From positions 1-18,333 of the forward strand of contig JAYTGN010000047.1 of the NCBI GenBank assembly GCA_043733485.1: a stretch of DNA of 18,333 nt. The letters are read 5' to 3'. The stretch comes from Urbifossiella sp043733485. Lineage in GTDB: Bacteria > Planctomycetota > Planctomycetia > Gemmatales > Gemmataceae. Shown piece after piece: positions 1 to 7,830 of this stretch. How positions within the stretch are numbered: the first letter of the stretch is position 1; each line of letters starts with the position of its first letter. Below the pieces are notes generated by a model. It saw only the letters and a list, made by a program, of their open reading frames with translations. It searched no databases and had not been told where the DNA came from. Position numbers and translations under genes: made by a program.

Positions 1-55
1 GGCTTTGCGAGACCCGCCGGAGCCGTCGAAGGAAGATGGCGGGTCTCGCAAAGCC
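1..55. repeat. Perfect 18-bp inverted repeat (hairpin) upstream of nuoJ
   Basis: Positions 1-18 are the exact reverse complement of 38-55, with a 19-nt loop. No T-run follows, so it looks more like a dispersed REP-type palindrome than a classical intrinsic terminator, although it could stop transcription from a gene to the left. It lies just upstream of the nuoJ start. An ATG at 36 inside the right arm extends the nuoJ frame but is unlikely to be the true start. Confidence 0.8.
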
Positions 56-107
56 TCGACCCGCCCTACAAGATTCATATCCTTGTGAAAGAATGTACGA
101 GCCACGA

Positions 108-1238
108 ATGACGTTGTTTGCTTCCATTTCATCGCCCTCCGAACCCGGACAGTTGGCCCTCGCGGCCGGGCTGGCGGCGGTCGGCGTGTTCCTGTTGCTG
201 CCGAGGCCGCGAGGCCGATCGATCGCCGGCGGAATCGCAGCCCTACTCGCTGCGGCAGTCGTGAGCGGTGCCTGGTTCCACCAATCGTTCGGCGAGCCCG
301 GCGCGAACGGGATCGAGCAGGCGCTCTTCACGCTGTTCTCCTCCGGAGCCGTCGGCTTCGGCACCATGCTGGTCGTACAGCGGAACCCCGCCCGCGGCGC
401 GATCGCCTTCGCGTTCGTCATCCTCAGCACGTGCGGGCTGTTCCTGATGCTGGCCGCACCGTTCCTCATGGCCGCGACCGTCATTATCTATGCGGGCGCG
501 ATCGTGGTCACGTTCCTCTTCGTGCTCATGCTCTCGGCGGGAAGCGGTCGCTCGGATGAGAACGACCGCAGCCGCGAACCGCTGCTCGGCAGCCTCGCCG
601 GCTTCGCTTTTATCGGCCTGATCCTCTTCGCGTTGAACCAGACTCACGACTCGGTGACGCCGGGCGCGGACTCGCAGCGGCTTGCACCGCTGCCGACGCA
701 GGTCGTGACGGCGAACGAACGCAAGTCACTGAGCGAGGCCGCGGAACAACTCAAGAAGCTCGAAGCCGACTCGTTCTACTCGGCCTCTTATCAGGAACGG
801 GCCGCAATCGTGAGCCGAATCGAGGAACTGCTCGACGAAGTGGTCGGCCTCTACTCGGCGAAGATCGAGGGTTCCACTCGATACGGTTCGATTCAAGCAC
901 GGCTCGCGGGCTTTCGCATGGATCGTCACGCGGATGCCGTATTGAAGCGGGTCGAAGCCCTTCGCAAGGATAGCACTCGGACGCTGGCCCGTGCGGAGAA
1001 CGCCATTGCCAACCCGGACAAAGTGAAGCCCGACGAGGTGAAGGCCGACGTTCGCAAACTGCGCGACGACGTGATCTTGCTTTCGACATCGGGCGAACTG
1101 CCGGCTCGCAACGCGGGCAACCTCGGGCTTCTGCTCTATTCCGAACACCTGCTTTCCATCGAACTGGCCGGCACGCTGCTGCTCGTCGCCACCATCGGGG
1201 CCATCGCCATCGCTCACCGGAAGGCGGTGGCGGCATGA
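108..1238 (+). CDS. nuoJ: NADH-quinone oxidoreductase subunit J (enlarged)
   Basis: Membrane subunit of respiratory complex I, next to the proton channels. The NuoJ signature is clear: a hydrophobic helix reading VIIYAGAIVV (residues about 125-134, with the conserved Tyr) and a last helix ending LLLVATIGAIAIA. At 376 aa it is about twice the usual NuoJ length (about 170-200 aa). Two extra hydrophobic segments sit at the N-terminus. A mostly polar stretch of about 150 residues (about 178-334), rich in Lys/Glu/Arg and helix-like, sits between the fourth conserved helix region and the last helix. Standard NuoJ topology would place it on the outer face of the membrane, which is inference. The start is uncertain: ATG at 36 lies in the hairpin, 93 and 108 are both possible. 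I chose 108, which has a weak ACGAG 6 nt upstream. The stop overlaps nuoK (ATGA). Confidence 0.9.
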   Translation: MTLFASISSPSEPGQLALAAGLAAVGVFLLLPRPRGRSIAGGIAALLAAAVVSGAWFHQSFGEPGANGIEQALFTLFSSGAVGFGTMLVVQRNPARGAIAFAFVILSTCGLFLMLAAPFLMAATVIIYAGAIVVTFLFVLMLSAGSGRSDENDRSREPLLGSLAGFAFIGLILFALNQTHDSVTPGADSQRLAPLPTQVVTANERKSLSEAAEQLKKLEADSFYSASYQERAAIVSRIEELLDEVVGLYSAKIEGSTRYGSIQARLAGFRMDRHADAVLKRVEALRKDSTRTLARAENAIANPDKVKPDEVKADVRKLRDDVILLSTSGELPARNAGNLGLLLYSEHLLSIELAGTLLLVATIGAIAIAHRKAVAA

Positions 1239-1660
1239 TCGGGCTCTGGCACTACCTCGGCGTCGCGGCGATTCTCTTCGGGCTCGGGCTCGTCGGGTTC
1301 CTCACGCGCCGCAACCTGATCACGATGTTCCTCTGCGCCGAGATGATGCTCCAAGGTGTCGCGATCAACTTCGTGGCGTTCGCACGGTTCCACGGCAACC
1401 TCACGGGGCAGGTCTTCGTGCTGTTCATCGTGGCGGTGGCCGCGTGCGAGGCGGGCATCGCCCTGGCCCTGATTCTCATGCTCTATCGCCGCAGCAAATC
1501 GCTCGATTCCTCAGTCTGGCAGGAGTTGAGGGAAGTGGGTGTGCCTCCAACCATCGATACCGAGCCGCTGCCGCCGCAACCGGTGGAAGAAGACGATCCG
1601 CACCTGGCTCCGGCCGGTGCCGAACCCGCTCGTTCGCAGGAAGGGGTCGCCCGTGTTTGA
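1235..1660 (+). CDS. nuoK: NADH-quinone oxidoreductase subunit K
   Basis: Small three-helix membrane subunit of complex I that forms part of the proton path. Both functional glutamates known from E. coli NuoK are at the same residue numbers here: Glu36 in the second helix (LCAEMML) and Glu72 in the third (ACEAGIALAL). The usual length is about 100 aa; this protein has 141, because a Pro/Glu-rich tail of about 40 residues follows the third helix after YRRSK. The tail has no hydrophobic segment and also contains the ribosome-binding region and GTG start of nuoL in another frame. The start ATG overlaps the nuoJ stop by 4 nt, implying translational coupling. Confidence 0.95.
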   Translation: MIGLWHYLGVAAILFGLGLVGFLTRRNLITMFLCAEMMLQGVAINFVAFARFHGNLTGQVFVLFIVAVAACEAGIALALILMLYRRSKSLDSSVWQELREVGVPPTIDTEPLPPQPVEEDDPHLAPAGAEPARSQEGVARV

Positions 1661-3626
1661 CCCCATTGTCTTCGCGTTCGCGATCCTCGGCCTCTTGCTC
1701 GCCTCGACGATTGTCACGGCCCTGCTCGCCGGGAATCGCCTGTTGAAGGGCAGCGCGCACTGGCCGCTGATCGCGGCGTGCGGGTCGTCCGCAGTCCTCG
1801 CAATCCTCATGCTTGATCGGGTGGCCGGTTCCAGCGACCCGGCCCGGTTCCTCTCCGAGCCGATCACGTGGTTCGCCGCCGGCAAGTTGAACGTGAGCTT
1901 CACGCTGGCCGTCGATCCGCTTTCGTCCATCATGCTGGCGATGATCTGCTTCGTGGCCACGTGGATCGCGATCTTCTCCAGCGGCTACATGCGCGACGCG
2001 CACCACAAGCCGGACCGCGGCTACGTGCGATTCTTCGCCGTGATGTCGCTGTTCGTCTTCTCGATGTGCGGGCTCGTGCTCGCCAACAATTTCATCCTGC
2101 TGATGGCGTTCTGGGAAGGCGTCGGCGTCTGCTCGTACTTGCTCGTCGGCTATTACTACGACCGCCCCTCGGCGGCCGCCGCCGCCCGCAAGGCGTTCCT
2201 CGTCACGCGGCTCGGCGACGTCGGGTTCATCCTCGGCATCTTCACGATCTGGAAGCTCGGCGGCTGGCACACCGAGATGACGATGGCGTTCGATCACATC
2301 AAGCAGTTCCCGCCGGACTCGGGCTCGCTCACGATCGCGTGTTTGCTGCTGTTCTGCGGAGCCGTGGGGAAGTCCGCTCAGTTCCCGCTTTACGTCTGGT
2401 TGCCAGACGCGATGGAAGGCCCGACGCCCGTCTCGGCGTTGATTCACGCGGCCACGATGGTGACGGCCGGCGTCTACCTCGTAGCCCGTTGTGCCCCGCT
2501 GTTCGCGATGGCGGCTGAAGCCCAGATCGCGATGGCCTGGATCGGGGGAATCACCGCACTCCTCGCCGCGTTCCTCGCCGTCGGGCAGAACGACCTCAAA
2601 CGCGTGCTCGCCTATTCCACCGTGAGCCAACTCGGGTTCATGTTCCTCGCGCTCGGCACGATGGGCTCCATCTCGCCGGTGTTCGCGGTCACGGCGGCGA
2701 TCTTCCACCTGTTCACGCATGCGTTCTTCAAGGCACTCTTGTTCTTGTCGGCGGGCAGTGTGATGCACGCGATGGGCGACGTGATCGACATGCGGCGGTT
2801 CGGCGGGTTGAAGCGCGTGATGCCGACGACGCACCTCACGTTCCTGTGCGGGGCCGCGGCCCTGGCGGGCCTACCGCTCCTCTCCGGGTTCTGGAGCAAG
2901 GACCTGATCCTCGAATCGCTGCAGATGGCGGCCGACGGCCAAGGGTCGCATGCGGGTACGTTCTACTTCCTGCTGCTGATCGCACTTTTAACAGCGGGGC
3001 TGACCGCGTTCTACACGGGTCGTGCGTACTTCATGACGTTCCAGGGTGAGACGCGGGTGCCGGAGGAAGCCGGGCACCATGCTCACGAATCGCCCTCAAT
3101 CATGACCATTCCACTGCTCGTGCTGGCGGTCGGCGCGCTCTTCGTGGGCATCGTGGTCGAACCGTTCACGCACTGGTTCAGCGGCTTCCTCGGTCGCACG
3201 CCCTCGCTTCAACTGGCGGCCGCACTTACTCATGCGAAGGAAGTGGGACACCACTTCAACTGGGGCATCGCGGGGCTGAGCACGCTGCTGGCGCTGGGTG
3301 GCGTGGGCCTGGCGTTCGCGGTTCACGGGCCGGGCGCGGTCGTGCCGCCGGCGCTCGAACGGCTCTACGCCGCCTCGCGAAACAAGCTCTACGTCGATGA
3401 ACTGTTTGCGGCGATCCTCGTGAAGCCGGCCGAGTTGCTGGCGTTCCTCGCCCGCGTCTTCGACGTGTTCCTCGACTCGCTCGTGCGACTGTTCGCCACG
3501 ATCCCGAGGTTCCTGGGTGGGTTCGTGCGGCCGATTCAGAACGGGCTCGTGCAGTTTTACGGGCTCTCGATGGTGCTCGGGCTCGGTGTGTTTCTGACGT
3601 TCGCGGTGTTCCGGATCGCTCGCTGA
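1653..3626 (+). CDS. nuoL: NADH-quinone oxidoreductase subunit L
   Basis: Distal antiporter-like proton-pumping subunit of complex I (657 aa, multi-pass, against about 613 in E. coli). The diagnostic motifs are present: WEGVGVCSYLL with Glu155, Asp189 in the TRLGDVG segment, Lys240 in GKSAQFPL, and the long conserved stretch ending in DAMEGPTPVSALIHAATMV. All three charged residues are offset by +11 from the E. coli positions 144, 178 and 229, so the pump core is intact. The C-terminal third has the expected amphipathic region and final membrane helix. The start is GTG at 1653, preceded by AGGAAGG at 1637-1643, and overlaps the end of nuoK by 8 nt. The open frame extends upstream to 1539, but that part is only the nuoK tail read in another frame. 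Confidence 0.97.
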   Translation: MFDPIVFAFAILGLLLASTIVTALLAGNRLLKGSAHWPLIAACGSSAVLAILMLDRVAGSSDPARFLSEPITWFAAGKLNVSFTLAVDPLSSIMLAMICFVATWIAIFSSGYMRDAHHKPDRGYVRFFAVMSLFVFSMCGLVLANNFILLMAFWEGVGVCSYLLVGYYYDRPSAAAAARKAFLVTRLGDVGFILGIFTIWKLGGWHTEMTMAFDHIKQFPPDSGSLTIACLLLFCGAVGKSAQFPLYVWLPDAMEGPTPVSALIHAATMVTAGVYLVARCAPLFAMAAEAQIAMAWIGGITALLAAFLAVGQNDLKRVLAYSTVSQLGFMFLALGTMGSISPVFAVTAAIFHLFTHAFFKALLFLSAGSVMHAMGDVIDMRRFGGLKRVMPTTHLTFLCGAAALAGLPLLSGFWSKDLILESLQMAADGQGSHAGTFYFLLLIALLTAGLTAFYTGRAYFMTFQGETRVPEEAGHHAHESPSIMTIPLLVLAVGALFVGIVVEPFTHWFSGFLGRTPSLQLAAALTHAKEVGHHFNWGIAGLSTLLALGGVGLAFAVHGPGAVVPPALERLYAASRNKLYVDELFAAILVKPAELLAFLARVFDVFLDSLVRLFATIPRFLGGFVRPIQNGLVQFYGLSMVLGLGVFLTFAVFRIAR

Positions 3627-3633
3627 GGCGCGA

Positions 3634-5412
3634 ATGTATTCTTCGCTTCGAATCCTGGTGCTGGTGCTCGTGCTGCTGCCGCTGGTGGCCGCGGCGGTGC
3701 TGCCGTTATTCGGCCGCTTCGCACGCCGAGCCGCGCTCTATACGGCACTGCTTCACCTCGTCGTCACGGCGGTCGTGGTCTTCGGCTCCGTGATCGTGCT
3801 CGACGAGCGCGGCCGCATGGCCCGCACCACGCCCGATCCGAACCCGCAGCAGTTTCGCCCCGAGTTCGTGCCCGGCGACCCCGGTTTGGTCGGTACCGCC
3901 GACGGCTCCACCCACCGCACGCGATTCACACTCCTGAGCCTGACCGACACGCCGGCCTTCGAACCCGGCACGAAAAATTCGCTGTACCGCGCCGGCCCCC
4001 ACGTTCAGTTCTTCCTCGGCATCGACGGCCTGAATCTCTGGCTCGTCGTCCTCTGTAGCATCATGATGCTCCCGGCGATTCTCGTGTCGTGGGACGCGAT
4101 CGTGGATCGACCCGGCGCGTATTACGGCTGGCTCTTCCTGCTTCAAGGTGGGGCCATCGGTGCGTTCCTCGCCTTCGACGTGATCCTCTTCTACGCGTTT
4201 TTCGAACTCACGTTGATCCCCGCGTTCTTCCTGATCGCACGATGGGGCAACGGCTCGGGTCGCCGCGACGCCGCCCGCAAGTTCTTCCTCTATACGCTGG
4301 CGGGGAGCCTGCTCACACTCGTGGGAATCGTCGGCATCGTGCTCACGAATCCGGACCCGCTCACCGGGCAGTACACGTTCTCGCTGCCGGACCTGATGCG
4401 GAACGTGCAGCAACGGCTGCTCAATTCGCACTCCCTGAGTTTGCGTGGGAATCCCGAGGAACTCGCGAACCGATTGGAAGTTCAGTACGGGTTGTTCATC
4501 GCATTGGTCGCCGGGTTCCTCGTGAAGGTGCCGGTGTGGCCGTTCCACACGTGGCTGCCCAACGCCTACAACGAGGCTCCGCTCGGCGTCACGATCCTGC
4601 TCTCCGCGATCCTTGCCAAGCTCGGTGCCTACGGCATCCTGCGCTTCGTCCTCACGCTCGCCCCCGATGCCGCCCTCGCCTACGGCTTGCCGGTCGTCGG
4701 TTCGCTCGCCGCCTTCGGCATCGTGTACGGGGCGTTCTGCGCCTTCGGCCAACGCGATCTCAAGCTCATGATCGCGTATAGCTCGATCTCGCACCTCGGG
4801 TTCCTCGTGCTCGGAATCTTCGCCTTCAACGCCGAGGGCATCTCCGGGGCCGTGCTCCACATGGTGAATCACGGCATCTCGACCGGGGCCATGTTCGCGA
4901 TGCTCGCCTTCCTCCTCGACCGCTACCGCACCACCGACATGCGGCAATACTCCGGCCTGATGGGGAAGTATCCGAAGTTCGCGTTCCTGGCGTTCGCGAT
5001 CTGCCTGGCGAGCATCGGCCTGCCCGGGTTGAACAACTTCGCGAGCGAAATGATGATGCTCGCGGGGCTCTTCGACGCCCGCAACGGCGGTTCGCCGGGC
5101 ATCGGCCTCGCGGTCGTGGCGACCGTGGGCATCCTGCTCAGCACGTGGTACGTGATGACGATGCTGCAGAAGGTCTTCTTTCAATCGCACCGCGAGCCGC
5201 CACCGGCTGGGCCGGTTGCGATTGGCGATGTGAACAAGCACGAACTTTACACGATGGGAGGGCTCGCGGCTCTGTGCCTCTTCCTCGGCCTCTGCCCGCA
5301 ACTGCTGATTGCCCCGATGAAAGGCGACGTGAAGGTCATGACGTCCATCGGCGACATGGCCCGCTTCCGCGCGGAGAATCGCGACGCGATCCCATCGACT
5401 CCGGCAAAGTAG
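3634..5412 (+). CDS. nuoM: NADH-quinone oxidoreductase subunit M
   Basis: Middle antiporter-like proton-pumping subunit of complex I (592 aa; about 500 is usual). Key residues are seen: Glu191 in FFELTLIPAFF, Lys298 in FLVKVPVWPFHTWLP and Lys329 in AILAKLGAYG. The spacing of the two lysines (31 residues) equals that of E. coli K234/K265. The extra length comes from two polar loops: about residues 56-122, between the first helices and the conserved FFLGIDGLNLW segment, and about 239-284, just before the KVPVWPF helix. Such loops would face away from the membrane core; their role is unknown. The ATG lies 7 nt after the nuoL stop. Confidence 0.96.
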   Translation: MYSSLRILVLVLVLLPLVAAAVLPLFGRFARRAALYTALLHLVVTAVVVFGSVIVLDERGRMARTTPDPNPQQFRPEFVPGDPGLVGTADGSTHRTRFTLLSLTDTPAFEPGTKNSLYRAGPHVQFFLGIDGLNLWLVVLCSIMMLPAILVSWDAIVDRPGAYYGWLFLLQGGAIGAFLAFDVILFYAFFELTLIPAFFLIARWGNGSGRRDAARKFFLYTLAGSLLTLVGIVGIVLTNPDPLTGQYTFSLPDLMRNVQQRLLNSHSLSLRGNPEELANRLEVQYGLFIALVAGFLVKVPVWPFHTWLPNAYNEAPLGVTILLSAILAKLGAYGILRFVLTLAPDAALAYGLPVVGSLAAFGIVYGAFCAFGQRDLKLMIAYSSISHLGFLVLGIFAFNAEGISGAVLHMVNHGISTGAMFAMLAFLLDRYRTTDMRQYSGLMGKYPKFAFLAFAICLASIGLPGLNNFASEMMMLAGLFDARNGGSPGIGLAVVATVGILLSTWYVMTMLQKVFFQSHREPPPAGPVAIGDVNKHELYTMGGLAALCLFLGLCPQLLIAPMKGDVKVMTSIGDMARFRAENRDAIPSTPAK

Positions 5413-5426
5413 AGAGGTAGCTTCGC

Positions 5427-6998
5427 GTGAATTCGCTGTCCGATCCCCAGGTGCAAGAGACGCTGCGAGGCGCGTTCCGGCTCGTGTTGCCGGAGATCGT
5501 CCTGATCGGGACGGCGTGCATCGCGTTTCTGGTCGGCGCGTTCCACAATCGCCGCTGGCTCGGGTTCGTGCTGTCGCTCGTCGGCGTGGGAATCGCAGCC
5601 ATCGTGGCCGGTGTGGTGAAGACGCCGATGCCGTCGGAGATGCTCGTCGCTCCGATCATCCCCGATGCGGCCGCGGTATTCGTGCGTTGGATCGCGATCG
5701 CGTCCGCCGCGGTATTCGTGCTGGTGTCGTGGCCCGAAGTGGAAGACAAAACCGCCTCGGAGTATTACGGGTGCCTGCTCGTGGCCGCGGCTGGCGTCTC
5801 GCTCGTGGGCCGAGCCAACGATCTGATCGCGCTCTTTCTCGCGCTCGAACTCATCTCAATTCCCACGTACATCCTGCTCTACCTGCCCGCGCGGACGAAG
5901 GCGAATCAGGAAGCGGCGGTGAAGTACTTCCTGCTCAGCATCCTTTCGTCGGCCGTGCTGCTCTTCGGGTTCAGCTACCTGTACGGCCTCACGGGAAGTA
6001 CGAACCTGACGGCCATCGTGGGCACATTAACGAAGTCGAACGCGGAGCAACTCTCGCCGATGGCGTTGATTGCCGCGGTGATGATCGTCGCGGCCATCGG
6101 CTTCCGCATCACCGCGGTGCCGTTTCACTTCTACGCGCCCGATGTGTACGAAGGCGGACCGGCGGGCGTGGTCGCACAACTCGCGTTCCTGCCGAAGGTG
6201 GCCGGGTTCGTGGCACTCGCCCGCATCTTCGGGCTGTTCGCCGACCCACTTCACCTGCCGTTCGATGCCGCCACGCAGATACCGCTGCTGCTCTGGATCA
6301 TCGCCGTGGTAACCATGACCTTCGGCAACGTGATGGCTCTGATGCAAGACAACATCCGCCGCATGATGGCGTACTCGGGCGTGGCGCACGGCGGGTACAT
6401 GCTCATCGGACTCGTCGCGGCCAGTTCCATCCCGGATGCCAAGGCCACGCCCAGTGCTGGCGGCGTCGAGGCGATTCTCGTTTACCTCGTGGCTTACGGC
6501 GCGATGACGGTCGGTGCCTTCGCCGTGATCTTGTACTTGAGCACGCCGGAGCAGCCGGTGGAATCCATCGACGATCTCGCCGGGCTCGGGCAATCGCATC
6601 CGATGACGGCGGCCTCGATGGCGATCTTTATGTTCAGCCTGATTGGGTTGCCGCTCACGGCGGGCTTCGTCGGGAAGTTCTTGCTGTTCCTGGGCGTGCT
6701 CGGTGCCCCTTCGGACACGACTGAAATGCGGAACCTCTATGCGGTACTCGCGGTGGTGGCCGCGATCAACGCCGCGGTCGGAGCCATCTACTATTTGCGC
6801 GTGATCGGGGTGATCTACCTGCGCTCGCCGATCCGGCCACCGGCCTTGTCGCGGCCGATTCCCACGTTCCTGGCCGTTATCGTTCTCGCCGCGACCACGA
6901 TCATCTTCGGGTTGTATCCGCAGCCCCTCGTGCAGGCCGCGCGCAAAGCCGCGCCGGTTCCCCTCGTTGGAAAACCGGCGCTCGTGGTAGCCGAGTAG
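5427..6998 (+). CDS. nuoN: NADH-quinone oxidoreductase subunit N
   Basis: Third antiporter-like subunit of the complex I membrane arm (523 aa, 13-14 predicted membrane segments). Family motifs are ALELISIPTYILL (Glu141), the VPFHFYAPDVYEGGPAGVV block (about 231-249) and LPKVAG (Lys257). The residue before the VPFHF block that is Lys217 in E. coli NuoN reads Arg227 here (GFRITAVPFHF), a conservative charge swap. The start is GTG at 5427, with AGAGAGG at 5411-5417 as a good ribosome-binding site, 14 nt after the nuoM stop. This is the last gene of the operon: the next gene is convergent and ends only 8 nt away, so termination must occur in or after that gene. Confidence 0.96.
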   Translation: MNSLSDPQVQETLRGAFRLVLPEIVLIGTACIAFLVGAFHNRRWLGFVLSLVGVGIAAIVAGVVKTPMPSEMLVAPIIPDAAAVFVRWIAIASAAVFVLVSWPEVEDKTASEYYGCLLVAAAGVSLVGRANDLIALFLALELISIPTYILLYLPARTKANQEAAVKYFLLSILSSAVLLFGFSYLYGLTGSTNLTAIVGTLTKSNAEQLSPMALIAAVMIVAAIGFRITAVPFHFYAPDVYEGGPAGVVAQLAFLPKVAGFVALARIFGLFADPLHLPFDAATQIPLLLWIIAVVTMTFGNVMALMQDNIRRMMAYSGVAHGGYMLIGLVAASSIPDAKATPSAGGVEAILVYLVAYGAMTVGAFAVILYLSTPEQPVESIDDLAGLGQSHPMTAASMAIFMFSLIGLPLTAGFVGKFLLFLGVLGAPSDTTEMRNLYAVLAVVAAINAAVGAIYYLRVIGVIYLRSPIRPPALSRPIPTFLAVIVLAATTIIFGLYPQPLVQAARKAAPVPLVGKPALVVAE

Positions 6999-7006
6999 CC
7001 CTTCGA

Positions 7007-7612
7007 TCACTTCATGGAAGGCGGCATCATCGGCGTGGGAACCGGCGGAAGCGGCAGCATCTGCGAACCGCCCGAAGCTGGCATCACCGCCGAAATCGTC
7101 CCCGACTTGGCCACCGTCTTCGCTTCGAGTTCGCCGATGCGGGCGTTGAGCAACTTCATCTGCTGCAGGCACTGTTCGAGCGTCTCATTCTGGTTCGCGG
7201 CAGGCGGCGTTCCCATCGGAGGCATCACCGTCACCCGATCGTCCATCTGCACGGACGGCCCCACCGTCGCCACACTCTGCCCATTGGGGAGTTTCATCTG
7301 GCCCACGGCAACGTGCGGCGAGTACGGCACGTACACCCAGCGCGGGATCAGCAACACATCCTGCTGCGGGTTCGCGCTGGCCTGTTGCGGGCGCGGTTCC
7401 GCGAAATCATCCGCGCTGGAACCGCGCACTTCGCGGATCGTCGGCGGCAACATTGCGGGCTTCCCGGAAGGAACGGCCGCCGGCGCGGGTGAGCCCGGCG
7501 CGACCGCACAACTCGTTTGCTTGGCACACGGCGCACACGAGGTGCTGTGCTTCGTGGTTTCGCAACCGGTCGCGGCGAGTGCGACGGTTCCAATTAATGC
7601 GATGAGCCGCAT
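7007..7612 (-). CDS. Putative lipoprotein with C-terminal coiled coil
   Basis: Small (201 aa) predicted exported lipoprotein of unknown function. From the chosen start the protein begins with a short basic/hydrophobic leader and a lipobox-like LAATGC, giving Cys17 as the lipidated residue (Ala at -3 is a mild deviation). The next 50 residues are rich in Cys, Ala and Pro. The middle contains VLLIPRWVYVPYSPHVAVGQMKL-type beta-prone sequence, and residues about 158-182 form a heptad-like helix (QCLQQMKLLNARIGELEAK). The C-terminus is Pro/Met-rich. The open frame continues upstream to 7843, but that part is Arg-rich and lacks a leader, so I start at 7612. The gene is convergent with nuoN and divergent from the hydrolase at 7831. 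I do not recognise a named family. Confidence 0.7.
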   Translation of the reverse strand: MRLIALIGTVALAATGCETTKHSTSCAPCAKQTSCAVAPGSPAPAAVPSGKPAMLPPTIREVRGSSADDFAEPRPQQASANPQQDVLLIPRWVYVPYSPHVAVGQMKLPNGQSVATVGPSVQMDDRVTVMPPMGTPPAANQNETLEQCLQQMKLLNARIGELEAKTVAKSGTISAVMPASGGSQMLPLPPVPTPMMPPSMK

Positions 7613-7636
7613 GGGCGATCCCCAACCTGTTGGCGC

Positions 7637-7655
7637 GGGCTCGCGGGGCGCGAGC
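7637..7655. repeat. Short GC-rich hairpin in divergent intergenic region
   Basis: An 8-bp perfect inverted repeat (ggctcgcg / cgcgagcc) with a 3-nt loop, in the 218-nt gap (7613-7830) between the divergent lipoprotein and hydrolase genes. A second, weaker palindrome (gcggcc-gagac-ggccgc) lies at 7760-7776. I see no convincing -35/-10 pair in this gap. The hairpin could be an operator, a 5'-leader structure of either transcript, or another dispersed palindrome. Confidence 0.45.
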
Positions 7656-7830
7656 CGCTGGTACGGCCTGTAACACTCGTATCGGCAACACCGCCCGCCG
7701 ACTTCACCAAAACCGCCCGAATAACCCGAACGATCCGGAAACTGGGAGCGCGAGAAGGTGCGGCCGAGACGGCCGCGCACCCAGGGAAAACCGTGGCGTC
7801 TCACCTCAAACCGGGCTACCATTCGATTCC

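Noticed and set aside
1476..2834. Long antisense open frame (452 aa) opposite nuoK/nuoL
   Set aside because: Composition is Arg/His/Glu/Asp-heavy with no domain; it is the mirror of a GC-rich conserved gene on the other strand.
3706..5301. Antisense open frame of 531 aa opposite nuoM
   Set aside because: Same kind of shadow frame; nuoM is conserved over its whole length on the plus strand.
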